This document shows positions 1 to 7,486 of a DNA stretch of 64,000 bases, in pieces. Position numbers and translations under genes: made by a program. Below the pieces are notes generated by a model that ran no database searches, was not told where the DNA came from, and saw nothing but the letters and a program-made list of their open reading frames with translations. Source of the stretch: Marinicella meishanensis (GTDB lineage: Bacteria > Pseudomonadota > Gammaproteobacteria > Xanthomonadales > Marinicellaceae); NCBI RefSeq assembly GCF_019931145.1, contig NZ_JAIOUV010000007.1, positions 186,001 to 250,000 on the forward strand, in the 5' to 3' direction. How positions within the stretch are numbered: position 1 is the first letter of the stretch; each line of letters opens with the position of its first letter.

Positions 1-61
1 GCGCATCGAAGGCTTTGGGGTCGTAATGGATTAAAAATTCTTTTTCGGTTTGATAACTCAT
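1..61 (-). CDS. nrtR: NrtR-type Nudix-related NAD regulator, N-terminus only
   Basis: The first 61 bases read on the minus strand as the start of a protein: MSYQTEKEFL then IHYDPKAFDA, cut by the window edge. The block E-x-E-[FY]-L-x-x-YDPKAF is the characteristic start of NrtR regulators, which pair an effector-binding Nudix-like domain with a winged helix and repress NAD genes in response to ADP-ribose. It diverges from a NAD biosynthesis gene 85 bp away, the usual NrtR arrangement. No strong ribosome binding site is visible before the ATG. Only 20 residues can be seen, so the call rests on that motif and on context. Confidence 0.68.
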   Translation of the reverse strand, partial: MSYQTEKEFLIHYDPKAFDA

Positions 62-64
62 CGC

Positions 65-117
65 TTGACTTTTATGTGGCTTTGCGCCACTATATCAGTT
101 GTCAGACAGACTGACAA
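65..117 (+). promoter_or_regulatory. Promoter and candidate NrtR operators of the NAD gene nadM
   Basis: TTGACT (65-70) acts as a -35 box, with a TATA-type -10 (about 89-96) 18-20 bp on. Between them sits the inverted repeat GTGGC-N5-GCCAC (76-90). A second inverted repeat of the same geometry, TTGTCAG-N5-CTGACAA, lies at 99-117. The first repeat recurs, with the same distance to TTGACT and TATAT, before the nadV gene. A palindrome between -35 and -10 next to an nrtR-like gene suggests repression of the NAD genes and perhaps autoregulation. The assignment to NrtR is inference. Confidence 0.6.
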
Positions 118-146
118 GACAAAAATTCAATTTAAGGGGATTCCTT

Positions 147-1217
147 ATGCCAAAACAATTCGACTTCCTGGTCTTCATTGGCCGTTTTCAACCGTTCCAC
201 TCGGGCCACCTCAAAGTGGTACAAAAAGCCCTGACCCAAGCCGACAAATTGATTGTGTTGATTGGCTCGGCCCACCAACCCAGGTCCTTGCGCAACCCCT
301 GGCAATTCGATGAACGCGATGCCATGATGCGGGCCTGTCTGAGCACTGCAGAAAACCAGCAATTGATCACCGCACCGTTGATGGATGTGACCTACAACGA
401 TGAACTGTGGGTGAAAAACGTGCAATCCACCATCCAAGGCTTGGTCACCGCCCACTTCACCACCCCACACAAACACCCGCGCATCGGCCTGATTGGACAC
501 AGCAAAGACCACTCCTCTTATTATTTGAATCTGTTCCCACAATGGGGTTCGGTGGCAGTTGATGATTATTTGAACATCAATGCCACCCCAATCAGGAACG
601 CCCTGTTGGCCGAAAAAGAAACGGTGCAGTCAACCATTCAGCAGTTACAGACACTAGACCACCTACCTCCAGCCGTGGCTGACTACCTGGTAGACTTCTC
701 GCAAAATGGTCACCGCGACGTATTCCATCATTTGTGCGATGAATTCAGTTTCATTCAACGTTACAAGCAAGGCTGGGAAGTGGCCCCATACCAACCCACT
801 TTTGTCACGGTGGATGCCGTGGTGGTGCAATCCGGGCACATTTTGCTGGTGGAGCGAAAAGCCAGCCCGGGCAAAGGACTGCTGGCCCTGCCCGGTGGTT
901 TTGTCGACGGCCACGAAACCCTCAAAGACGCCTGCATCAGGGAACTCAAGGAAGAAACCAAGCTCAAGGTGCCGGTGCCCGTGCTGTATGGTTCCATCCG
1001 GCACAATGACGTGTTTGATGACCCTTATCGTTCGATGCGTGGACGCACCATCACCCATGCCTTTTATATTGAGCTCAAACCCAATCAAGCGCTGCCCAAG
1101 GTCAAAGGCGGTGATGACGCCAAACAAGCCTTTTGGCTGCCACTGTCAGAATTGGATCCTGCCCACTTGTTTGAGGACCATTACTTCATCATTCAAAAGA
1201 TGATTGGGCAGTATTGA
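147..1217 (+). CDS. nadM: Bifunctional NMN adenylyltransferase / Nudix hydrolase
   Basis: A 356-residue two-domain enzyme. The N-terminal half is a nucleotidyltransferase with GRFQPFHSGHL, holding the HxGH motif at residues 18-21, and a later ATPIRNAL segment. These are typical of archaeal-type NadM, which makes NAD from NMN and ATP. The C-terminal part (about residues 210-356) is a Nudix domain with a full Nudix box, GGFVDGHETLKDACIRELKE continuing to EE. In this family it hydrolyses ADP-ribose or related nucleotides. The ATG at 147 is chosen because AAGGGGA precedes it and homology begins there; an upstream in-frame ATG lies inside the promoter. Its neighbours are nrtR (divergent) and nadV downstream. 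Phages and some bacteria carry the same NadM-Nudix/NadV pair. Confidence 0.93.
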   Translation: MPKQFDFLVFIGRFQPFHSGHLKVVQKALTQADKLIVLIGSAHQPRSLRNPWQFDERDAMMRACLSTAENQQLITAPLMDVTYNDELWVKNVQSTIQGLVTAHFTTPHKHPRIGLIGHSKDHSSYYLNLFPQWGSVAVDDYLNINATPIRNALLAEKETVQSTIQQLQTLDHLPPAVADYLVDFSQNGHRDVFHHLCDEFSFIQRYKQGWEVAPYQPTFVTVDAVVVQSGHILLVERKASPGKGLLALPGGFVDGHETLKDACIRELKEETKLKVPVPVLYGSIRHNDVFDDPYRSMRGRTITHAFYIELKPNQALPKVKGGDDAKQAFWLPLSELDPAHLFEDHYFIIQKMIGQY

Positions 1218-1236
1218 CATGGGGTTTGAATAGCTC

Positions 1237-1287
1237 TTGACTTTTTAGTGGCCATGTGCCACTATATGAGTGTGGCATGAAAGCCAC
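1237..1287 (+). promoter_or_regulatory. Promoter and candidate NrtR operators of nadV
   Basis: TTGACT at 1237-1242 is followed five bases later by TAGTGGC-N5-GCCACTA (1246-1264), a perfect 7-bp-arm palindrome running into TATATG. This repeats the layout upstream of nadM. A further copy, TGTGGC-N6-GCCACA (1271-1288), lies just downstream of the presumed -10, so this promoter has two half-matched operators. The shared module suggests one regulator controls both transcripts. nadV therefore has its own promoter although it lies only 123 bp after nadM. Confidence 0.6.
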
Positions 1288-1340
1288 AGCGGCCCATAGA
1301 CAGACTTTGGCTGATCAACCAATAACGGAGGATTTCCGTC

Positions 1341-2732
1341 ATGAATAATTTAATCTTGAATACCGACTCTTACAAAACTTCACATTACCTTCAATACCCA
1401 CCTGGCACTCAATACGTCTCCAGTTACATTGAGTCCAGGGGTGGGGAATTTACTGCCAGTTTGTTTTTTGGTTTGCAAATGTTCATCAAGCAATACTTGA
1501 CCCATGCCATTACCCGCGAAGACATCGATGAAGCCGCGGCCCTTTATGAATTGCATGGCGTGCCTTTCAACCAGGCTGGTTGGGAACACATTTTACAGGC
1601 GCATCAAGGGCTGCTGCCAATCAAAATTGAAGCCATCAAGGAAGGCACGGTGTTGCCTACGAGGAATGTGATGGTGCAAATCATCAACACCGATCCAGCC
1701 TGTGCCTGGTTGACCTGTTTCGTGGAAACCGCTTTGTTGCGTGCGATTTGGTACCCCACCACCGTGGCCACCGTCTCGCATGCATGCAAGCAAGTGATTG
1801 CAAAATACATGCGTGAAACCGCCGGGCACACCGAGGGATTGGCCTTCAAGTTGCATGATTTTGGGGCGCGCGGCGTCAGTTCATTGGAGTCTGCGGCCAT
1901 TGGAGGTTTGGCGCATTTGGTGAACTTCCAAGGCACCGACACCGTTTCGGCCTTGGTCCAAGGCCGTCAATTTTATGGTGAGGCCATGGCGGGTTTCTCA
2001 ATCCCGGCCTCAGAACACAGCACCATGACCAGCTGGGGACAATCACGTGAGACGGAAGCCTATCAAAACATGCTGGAGCAATATGGTGGTCCAGGCAAAA
2101 CCGTGGCGGTGGTCAGTGACTCCTACGACATCTGGCATGCCATTGACCACATTTGGGGCAGAGAATTGAGGCAACAAGTGATCAATCACGGCGGTACCTT
2201 GGTGGTCAGGCCCGACAGCGGCGACCCAGTCAGCATGGTGTCAGATGTGATTGAGCGACTGATGAAACAATTTGGTCACCGTTACAATGCGGTCGGATTC
2301 AAAGTGTTGCCCGACTTCTTGCGGGTGATTCAAGGCGATGGGGTGTCATTGACCACCATCGAACAGATCTTGGTTGAAATGAAACGCCGCCAACTCAGTG
2401 TCGAAAACATCGCTTTTGGCATGGGGGCGGAACTGTTGCAAAAAGTGAACCGCGACACCTTGAAGTTCGCCATGAAAGCCTCAGCCGTTGGCATCAACGG
2501 TGAATGGATCGATGTCTACAAAGACCCAATCACCGACCCTGGCAAGAAATCCAAAGCCGGACGTCTGGCTTTGATCCAACAAAATGGCCAATACCAAACC
2601 ATCCGCGCCAGTGAGTTGAGTGGTCGCCAAAACTTACTTAAACCGGTGTTCCTCAATGGACGCTTGCTCAAAGAATGCACTTTGAAGGAAGTGCGTGCAC
2701 AACAACAACTGACTGGTCAAAAAGCCGCATAG
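1341..2732 (+). CDS. nadV: Nicotinamide phosphoribosyltransferase (NadV/NAMPT family)
   Basis: A 463-residue enzyme that makes NMN from nicotinamide and PRPP, feeding the NadM upstream. Family landmarks seen: TDSYKTSHYLQYPPGTQY at the N-terminus, FGLQMFIKQYL, GARGVSSLESAAIGG, the catalytic-histidine segment SIPASEHSTMTSWG (His near residue 226), VVSDSYDIWHAI, VVRPDSGDP for phosphoribosyl binding, and NIAFGMGAELLQ. Length matches bacterial NadV. The ATG follows ACGGAGG. Ten bases after its stop begins the NADAR gene, so the two are probably co-transcribed. NadV plus NadM gives a two-step NAD salvage route that bypasses nicotinate. Confidence 0.95.
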   Translation: MNNLILNTDSYKTSHYLQYPPGTQYVSSYIESRGGEFTASLFFGLQMFIKQYLTHAITREDIDEAAALYELHGVPFNQAGWEHILQAHQGLLPIKIEAIKEGTVLPTRNVMVQIINTDPACAWLTCFVETALLRAIWYPTTVATVSHACKQVIAKYMRETAGHTEGLAFKLHDFGARGVSSLESAAIGGLAHLVNFQGTDTVSALVQGRQFYGEAMAGFSIPASEHSTMTSWGQSRETEAYQNMLEQYGGPGKTVAVVSDSYDIWHAIDHIWGRELRQQVINHGGTLVVRPDSGDPVSMVSDVIERLMKQFGHRYNAVGFKVLPDFLRVIQGDGVSLTTIEQILVEMKRRQLSVENIAFGMGAELLQKVNRDTLKFAMKASAVGINGEWIDVYKDPITDPGKKSKAGRLALIQQNGQYQTIRASELSGRQNLLKPVFLNGRLLKECTLKEVRAQQQLTGQKAA

Positions 2733-2742
2733 GAGTTTTAAC

Positions 2743-3294
2743 ATGGAGATCCGCAACAACGAACAGTTGATTGAATGCATCAACCAAGGCAAACGGCTGA
2801 AGTACGTGTTTTTCTGGGGTCATCGGCAAACCACCGATGGCACCATCAGCAAAAGTTGCTTCAGCCAATGGTACCCGGCCCCCTTCACCATCGAGGGGGC
2901 CGACTACCCCACTGCTGAGCATTACATGATGGCCGAAAAAGCCCGGCTGTTCGGCGATCAGGCCATGGTCAAAAAAATCTGCCAAGCCAAATCGCCCGGT
3001 GCGGCCAAAAATTTCGGCCGCCAGGTCCAAGGCTTCAATGAAGACACCTGGAATGAGCACCGCTTTGACATTGTGTGCCGGGCCAACCTGGCCAAATTCA
3101 GCCAACACCCCGAACTCAAACAGTTTCTGCTCAACACCGGCACCAAAGTCTTGATCGAAGCGTCCCCTTTCGACCGCATCTGGGGCATCGGCATGGCCGC
3201 CGATCATGCCAACAGCCACAACCCCCGATTGTGGAAAGGCCTCAATTTATTAGGTTATGCCTTAATGACGGTGCGAACACAATTGGTTGAATAA
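2743..3294 (+). CDS. NADAR family protein (YbiA-like)
   Basis: A 183-residue protein with the NADAR (YbiA/DUF1768) signature: FFWGHR near the start, CFSQWYPAPF, then YPTAEHYMMAEKARLFGD, SPGAAKNFGRQV and IWGIGM near the end. NADAR proteins act on N-glycosidic bonds. Known members remove damaged riboflavin intermediates or ADP-ribose from nucleobases. Its place directly after nadV (AGGAG ribosome site in the 10-bp gap) links it to NAD or ADP-ribose turnover here, perhaps reversing ADP-ribosylation of nucleic acid or releasing ADP-ribose for salvage. The family call is firm; the substrate is inference. Confidence 0.88.
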   Translation: MEIRNNEQLIECINQGKRLKYVFFWGHRQTTDGTISKSCFSQWYPAPFTIEGADYPTAEHYMMAEKARLFGDQAMVKKICQAKSPGAAKNFGRQVQGFNEDTWNEHRFDIVCRANLAKFSQHPELKQFLLNTGTKVLIEASPFDRIWGIGMAADHANSHNPRLWKGLNLLGYALMTVRTQLVE

Positions 3295-3355
3295 GATTTT
3301 AGTGATTGTAAATAAAAAGCTGAGTAGCTGAAATGACTTTTTTTAATGTCATTTC
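3295..3355. terminator. Hairpin between two convergent operons
   Basis: GAAATGAC (3330-3337) and GTCATTTC (3348-3355) form an 8-bp stem around a T-rich loop, between the NADAR stop and the stop of the convergent operon. There is no clean U-tract after the stem on either strand, so its role as a terminator is uncertain. Confidence 0.3.
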
Positions 3356-3892
3356 TTAATATGAAAATGAATCCAAATAATTCAACACATCCTCAATGAC
3401 GTTAAAGACCTCGTGTTTGCTCAGACTGATTGCATTGATCACATTGATGTTTTCGGGTTCATGATGGTCTGCCCGCCAAAATGACCATGTGACGTTCAGA
3501 CAACTGTCCCAATCAACCAGAAATGCGGTGACATTGTCAGTGATTGCATCCCAACCCATGAATTGGTGAGCCGGGTAAACTGAGTCATCGAATATGTTAT
3601 GGTTTACTGAATGCTCATCACGGGTGCTGTAAATGAACTGATGGACTTCTTTAGGTGTCTTGTCATCAAAAAGGTGGGTGAATTGTGAGAAGTCACTGAT
3701 CCGTTTTAAATCATGTCTGAGGTCAACTTTGAAAGTACCCAAATAGGCTGTGTTGTCATCACAAGTGATCAATTGACCACCCAACCAAATATCCACTCGG
3801 ACATACTGCTGGTTTTCAAGATGTTGAATCTCAAATCCCAACTTCTTTGAACTTCCAAACTGCAGTTTTTCACCAGCCATCGGATCAGTCAT
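3356..3892 (-). CDS. Uncharacterised 178-residue protein, last gene of RNA-repair-like operon
   Basis: Not recognised. It is a soluble, acidic 178-residue protein with many Asp, His and Trp residues, for example VRVDIWLGGQLITCDDNTAY and SFWRADHHEPENI. No signal peptide or membrane segment is seen. Its ATG overlaps the stop of the gene before it by 8 bases (ATGACTGA), so translation is probably coupled. It is the last of five minus-strand genes that include cREC, P-loop kinase and Thg1 proteins. An immunity-protein-like fold is conceivable from size and composition, but I see no family motif to prove it. Confidence 0.7.
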   Translation of the reverse strand: MTDPMAGEKLQFGSSKKLGFEIQHLENQQYVRVDIWLGGQLITCDDNTAYLGTFKVDLRHDLKRISDFSQFTHLFDDKTPKEVHQFIYSTRDEHSVNHNIFDDSVYPAHQFMGWDAITDNVTAFLVDWDSCLNVTWSFWRADHHEPENINVINAISLSKHEVFNVIEDVLNYLDSFSY

Positions 3893-4454
3893 CTTGTGAA
3901 CTCACTTGGCTTTGAATGAATCGATACCATTGATCCTCATCTGATTGGATCAATTCATAGGCTCTGCTTTGATACAAGTGCTCATCCAGCAACAAATAAT
4001 TCTGGCCCAATTCAAAACAAGTGGTGTGCACATGCGGTTCTAGGAAATGACCCAACACCGCACGGCCCGCAGAGCCCTGCCAAAACTCAGGCTGTAGGTG
4101 ACCATCGTAATCATGGGTGAGATCGCAGGGATAAGTCAATTCACGTTCTTCGATACTCACAATCAGGGTGTCACCGACATCCCACTGCCCCCTCAACATT
4201 TCCTTGATTTCAAACAGGGAGTGGGTGGCGGTGGGTGCAGCGGCTTCAACTGCGATGGATCGCAACAAGCCATTCAAGTCCATATCATTTGGGCTTGTTT
4301 TGGCATCGAGCAAAGCAGTCTCACTGCGATAGACGCGAATGGCTTCGGCCAATACGATGCGCTCGGTACCCGGCAGCAAGACCTCAGCCACATGGGATTC
4401 AAACTCATGGTGGGGAGAAATGCCAGCAAGCAACAGAAAATTCAAAAGTCCCAT
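3885..4454 (-). CDS. Uncharacterised 189-residue protein downstream of the Thg1 gene
   Basis: Not recognised. The start is placed at the ATG that follows the Thg1 stop by one base (TGACATG); an earlier in-frame ATG would lie inside the Thg1 gene. The protein begins MGLLNFLLLAGISPHHEF, a short hydrophobic stretch too weak to call a signal peptide. The rest is acidic, with SIEERELTYPCDLTHDYDG and an FLEPHVHTTCFELGQ segment. It ends SSQDD and overlaps the next gene by 8 bases. Tight coupling to both neighbours suggests a role in the same RNA-repair-like pathway. Confidence 0.68.
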   Translation of the reverse strand: MGLLNFLLLAGISPHHEFESHVAEVLLPGTERIVLAEAIRVYRSETALLDAKTSPNDMDLNGLLRSIAVEAAAPTATHSLFEIKEMLRGQWDVGDTLIVSIEERELTYPCDLTHDYDGHLQPEFWQGSAGRAVLGHFLEPHVHTTCFELGQNYLLLDEHLYQSRAYELIQSDEDQWYRFIQSQVSSQDD

Positions 4455-4455
4455 G

Positions 4456-5217
4456 TCACTTCTCTGCCGCGAATTGCTTGATGAAGGCACTGTACTGGTC
4501 TTTCATGGGTAAATCCATGTCCACTTTCAATCGCTTTCTGATGGCCACCACCGATTCACTGGTTTTGGGATTCAATGCCGGTTTCTCATACTCTGCCCAG
4601 TACACCCCTATCCCGCGTTTTTGCCAACTGGGCAAATCATTGAAATTGATGCCATTTTGATACAGAAATTCATTCTTTTCAGCGGTTGATTTGCCGGCGT
4701 GCCTGGCGGTGGCTTCGCCTGCATCCAGCCCCTGTTTTCTGGAAGCCCAGTAACAATGGGCATTCAAAGCATTGCGGTGGGCATCTTCATGGCGCCAGCG
4801 AAAATAATCCACCACCCGTTTGGCCGATGGCAATTGACAGATGCGACAGTCAAAAGCAGCCACATCACCCAAGGCCAAACTGAATTTGGCACTGGCTTCG
4901 CCGGCCAGGATGGAGTTGAGCTTGCGTTCTTTGCGTTCAAAAGTGCTGTCTTCCAATGCCAATAACAAAGAAATTTCATCACTCTGCGTGTAGCCATAAT
5001 TGATTTTGAAGCCGCATTGCATCAAATGTTGAACGGTCGCCACCATCATGTCCTTGAAACGCACATCATAAGGGGCATCAAATTGATGCTTGTCTTTGGT
5101 TAAGGTGGTGAAACAGCGACCATCGATGCGTGCCACCACATAAACACCTGGCAACACACAATGGTCATGGGCGGTTTCATACACCCGCATTTGTTGATCT
5201 AATTCGTTAAATTTCAT
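4456..5217 (-). CDS. tRNA-His guanylyltransferase family protein (Thg1-like 3'-5' polymerase)
   Basis: A 253-residue Thg1-family protein. Thg1 enzymes add nucleotides in the 3'-to-5' direction at tRNA 5' ends; bacterial members repair 5'-truncated tRNAs. Visible family motifs are RIDGRCFTTLTK (residues 30-41, metal-binding Asp32), YTQSDEISLLL (QSDE at 78-81), AFDCRICQLPS, and YFRWRHEDAHRNALNAHCYW. The start at 5217 overlaps the upstream kinase gene by 11 bases; an alternative ATG lies 15 bases earlier. The gene sits between a polynucleotide-kinase-like gene and two orphan genes, all overlapping or abutting. The family call is confident; the cellular substrate is unknown. Confidence 0.9.
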   Translation of the reverse strand: MKFNELDQQMRVYETAHDHCVLPGVYVVARIDGRCFTTLTKDKHQFDAPYDVRFKDMMVATVQHLMQCGFKINYGYTQSDEISLLLALEDSTFERKERKLNSILAGEASAKFSLALGDVAAFDCRICQLPSAKRVVDYFRWRHEDAHRNALNAHCYWASRKQGLDAGEATARHAGKSTAEKNEFLYQNGINFNDLPSWQKRGIGVYWAEYEKPALNPKTSESVVAIRKRLKVDMDLPMKDQYSAFIKQFAAEK

Positions 5218-5653
5218 CGTTCCATGCCTCAATCACAAATTCATCGTTGATGATTTCCAGATAATACAATTCATCAAAGCCTTCTGCTTTGGTGGGCAAC
5301 TGCAACTTGCCATAAGTTCCCCGGATGCCGGCCTCAGGGATGCAGGCTTTGCCTGTACGTTGTTCGTTGCGCTGCAGGCAAGCGGCCAATTCAGACTTGA
5401 AATAATAGCCTGTGACACTGAATTGATGCGTTTTGAAGCCTTCAATGTACTTGGCGCGATCGGCAACCGTTGGATTGGTGTTGTCAATCACCACCGGTTG
5501 TTTGGCTTGTAAGCACGCTTGAAACAAAAGCCGCTCCCGATGGCGGGTTTTTAACATGTCCATGCTCAAACACAAATGCGTGTCTTGCAATTGCTGTTTG
5601 AAAAAAGTGGACTTGCCACTGCCTTGTATGCCAATAAAGATGACGCCTTTCAT
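5207..5653 (-). CDS. P-loop polynucleotide-kinase-like protein
   Basis: A 148-residue P-loop protein starting MKGVIFIGIQGSGKSTFFKQ, with a Walker A (GIQGSGKST, residues 8-16). It has the DNTNPT segment and the Arg-rich lid region typical of T4-type polynucleotide kinases and related small AAA kinases. It probably phosphorylates RNA or nucleotide 5' ends. It overlaps the Thg1 gene by 11 bases, which fits a shared job: a kinase would prepare 5' ends for a 3'-5' polymerase. The domain is short, with no ligase or phosphatase fused. A small-molecule kinase cannot be excluded. Confidence 0.8.
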   Translation of the reverse strand: MKGVIFIGIQGSGKSTFFKQQLQDTHLCLSMDMLKTRHRERLLFQACLQAKQPVVIDNTNPTVADRAKYIEGFKTHQFSVTGYYFKSELAACLQRNEQRTGKACIPEAGIRGTYGKLQLPTKAEGFDELYYLEIINDEFVIEAWNDEI

Positions 5654-5737
5654 GAGCTATTTAATGCCTGCTGTTTTGTGTTTTGACCTGAGCCAAGGCA
5701 ACCATTGTTTTATTCTCAATCAAAATTTCTGCACATT

Positions 5738-6295
5738 TCAAAAACCACGATTCAGTTTATGGCTTGACACAAGCACCTCCTCTGAAACAAACCCTTTTTC
5801 ACAGTGTTCACAGTAAAAACCATCCATCACTTGTTCTAAAGGCGCATCAGGCCTATTTTCAACTTTGACATCATCAACCCTTAAATCGGTGAAGTACTTC
5901 AACCTGGGATCGATCGAAGGTGAGTCCTTCCAAATGGGGTCAATCAAAATCATTTTTCGCCTGACCATTTGGTAATCACCACAAGTAGGACAAGTTTCAT
6001 GTTGACTATTTATTATTTTTTCAATCTGCCTGATCCCCCTTTCCATCTTCTCGCGGGCTGAACTGTTGGCGGAGTGGACTTTGATTTGGGGTGGTTTGAA
6101 GCCTTGGGTGAATACGGCTTCTTCGAGCCACAGCACCACGTCGTAGCCGGTGCCGCGCTCGTCATCGCCCAAATCATGATCGAGGCTGAGTTCAGTGACT
6201 TGGCCAGTTTGCAACAATTCGATGGCTTCATCGGGCCAGTAGACCCGCTGCCAGCCTGGCGGAGTTGGGCGTTCGTCATCCAAATAGACTTTCAT
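5738..6295 (-). CDS. Cyclic-phosphate-processing receiver (cREC) protein with zinc ribbon
   Basis: A 185-residue protein. Residues 1-100 (MKVYLDDERPTPPGWQRVYW, then PDEAIELLQTG and LSLDHDLGDDERGTGYDVV) match the cREC family, receiver-like domains predicted to process 2',3'-cyclic phosphate RNA ends. Conserved DDERP and LDHDLGDD acidic clusters are intact. The C-terminal part has two CxxC pairs (CPTCGDY and FYCEHCEKGF), probably one zinc site. The start at 6295 follows AGGAAG; upstream in-frame residues are not conserved. It lies 84 bp before the kinase gene in the same direction and may head the operon. It runs divergently from the broken yjbQ copy. Confidence 0.82.
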   Translation of the reverse strand: MKVYLDDERPTPPGWQRVYWPDEAIELLQTGQVTELSLDHDLGDDERGTGYDVVLWLEEAVFTQGFKPPQIKVHSANSSAREKMERGIRQIEKIINSQHETCPTCGDYQMVRRKMILIDPIWKDSPSIDPRLKYFTDLRVDDVKVENRPDAPLEQVMDGFYCEHCEKGFVSEEVLVSSHKLNRGF

Positions 6296-6356
6296 GGTGC
6301 TTCCTGTTCCTTGGTTGAAGTTGTTATCATATGATTTTTCTTTGACCCAAACAACC

Positions 6357-6691
6357 AAGAAACCATTCAACCTGACCATCCAAACACCCGGGCGCGGGTA
6401 TTATTTGATCACCGATCGGATTGAGCAGGCTGTGGCGGAGGCACTGCCAGGGGTTGAGGCGGGTTTGTTGCATGTGTTTTTGCGGCATTCTTCGGTGGGC
6501 TTGACCATCAATGAAAATGCCGATCCGACGGTGCGGGAAGATTTCAAGCGCTTTGAGGAGCATTTGGTGCCGCGGGATTTTCCATTTCATCTTAATTATG
6601 AAGGGGATGATGACATGCCGGCCAACATCAAATCATCGCTGCTGGGTTGTCAATTGACCATCCTGGTCAGTGAGGGCCGCCTGGCTTTGGG
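6357..6691 (+). repeat. Left 335-bp direct repeat (yjbQ copy)
   Basis: This segment is repeated in the same orientation at 17587-17921, with no indels and about 92% identity by hand. Most mismatches fall in its last 110 bases. The pair brackets an AT-rich gene block. Confidence 0.85.
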
Positions 6692-6725
6692 AATAATTCT
6701 GCGTCCAATTGCTGATCAGGTCTGA
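6357..6725 (+). pseudogene. Truncated yjbQ copy
   Basis: Bases 6357-6691 match the intact yjbQ at 17587-17921 without gaps, with about 25 mismatches by hand count. The base triplet aligned to the start codon is AAG, and the match stops after RLALG, where the frame runs into unrelated residues IILRPIADQV and a stop. The last quarter of the protein, with its conserved histidines, is missing. The only upstream in-frame ATG (6294) has no ribosome site and overlaps the cREC start. The copy therefore looks non-functional, left over from a duplication or insertion. Confidence 0.8.
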
Positions 6726-6786
6726 GGTTGAGATTATTAAATAAATCATATATCATCACTGAACCTGTCTAAAAAGGATTGTTTTC

Positions 6787-7449
6787 ATGAAAAAAATTGT
6801 GACTGCCGTCAGTGCTATGACACTTACATTGCAAGCAAATGACGCGTTAAGTAAGCAACTGGACGATGAAATATTAAATATTGAATTTTCAAAAGAATCA
6901 ATTTCAGCAGGAGGTGCAGAGCTACTCTTACTTAAATCGGTGGATTTGACTAATGACGCCGATAACTCATCAAGTGTCACATTTGGGGACACCTTAACTT
7001 ACTCCATAGATATTGTTAACACAGAAACATTTAATGCAAGTGGAGTATTCCTATCGGATACCCTAAGTTCGAGGACTGTTTTGGATAATGATTCTATAAC
7101 AACAAGCCAGGGAGTCGTTACAACAGGATCATCCCCTGGAGACAGATCGCTGGTAATTGATGTGGGCACTATTCAAGACAGATCCCTGGTTGAAATTAGA
7201 TTCGATACAGTTGTCAATAGTACCGCCTATGGGCCAATAACAAACCAAGCAGTTTTGATATCAACTAATTTTCCTTCTCAACTTTCTGATAATCCAGATA
7301 CTCCAGCACCTGATGATCCTACAGAAATTTTGCTGATGGGCGAACCTGTGGATGTACCCGTATTGAATAAACCAGTGGGGATTCTGGCCTTGATTTTATC
7401 CATGTTACTGGCTGTTAAATCAAAACTGTTCCCAAGAAGAGAACAGTAA
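6787..7449 (+). CDS. Secreted DUF11-like protein with IPTL-type C-terminal sorting signal
   Basis: A 220-residue exported protein. A short N-terminal signal (MKKIVTAVSAMTLTLQANDA) is followed by one Ig-like module resembling DUF11 repeats: LTYSIDIVNTETFNASGV, then FLSDTLSSRTVL. The C-terminus is a sorting-type tail: VPVLNKPVGILALILSMLLA then KSKLFPRREQ, that is a Pro-containing motif, a membrane segment and a basic end. This fits IPTL-CTERM-like signals that direct processing and anchoring. AAGGA precedes the ATG. It is the first gene of the island, upstream of a methyltransferase in the same direction, and may be a substrate of the island's glycosylation enzymes. Confidence 0.7.
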   Translation: MKKIVTAVSAMTLTLQANDALSKQLDDEILNIEFSKESISAGGAELLLLKSVDLTNDADNSSSVTFGDTLTYSIDIVNTETFNASGVFLSDTLSSRTVLDNDSITTSQGVVTTGSSPGDRSLVIDVGTIQDRSLVEIRFDTVVNSTAYGPITNQAVLISTNFPSQLSDNPDTPAPDDPTEILLMGEPVDVPVLNKPVGILALILSMLLAVKSKLFPRREQ

Positions 7450-7486
7450 AATCGCAAAATGACGCAATAAGCCATTCAAGTAACCA

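Noticed and set aside
99-146. An N-terminal extension of the NadM protein
   Set aside because: It begins inside the operator region; the ATG at 147 has AAGGGGA before it and begins the conserved fold.
6294-6725. A functional second yjbQ gene starting at 6294
   Set aside because: The conserved start codon is changed to AAG, the C-terminus is lost and the upstream ATG has no ribosome site and overlaps the cREC start.
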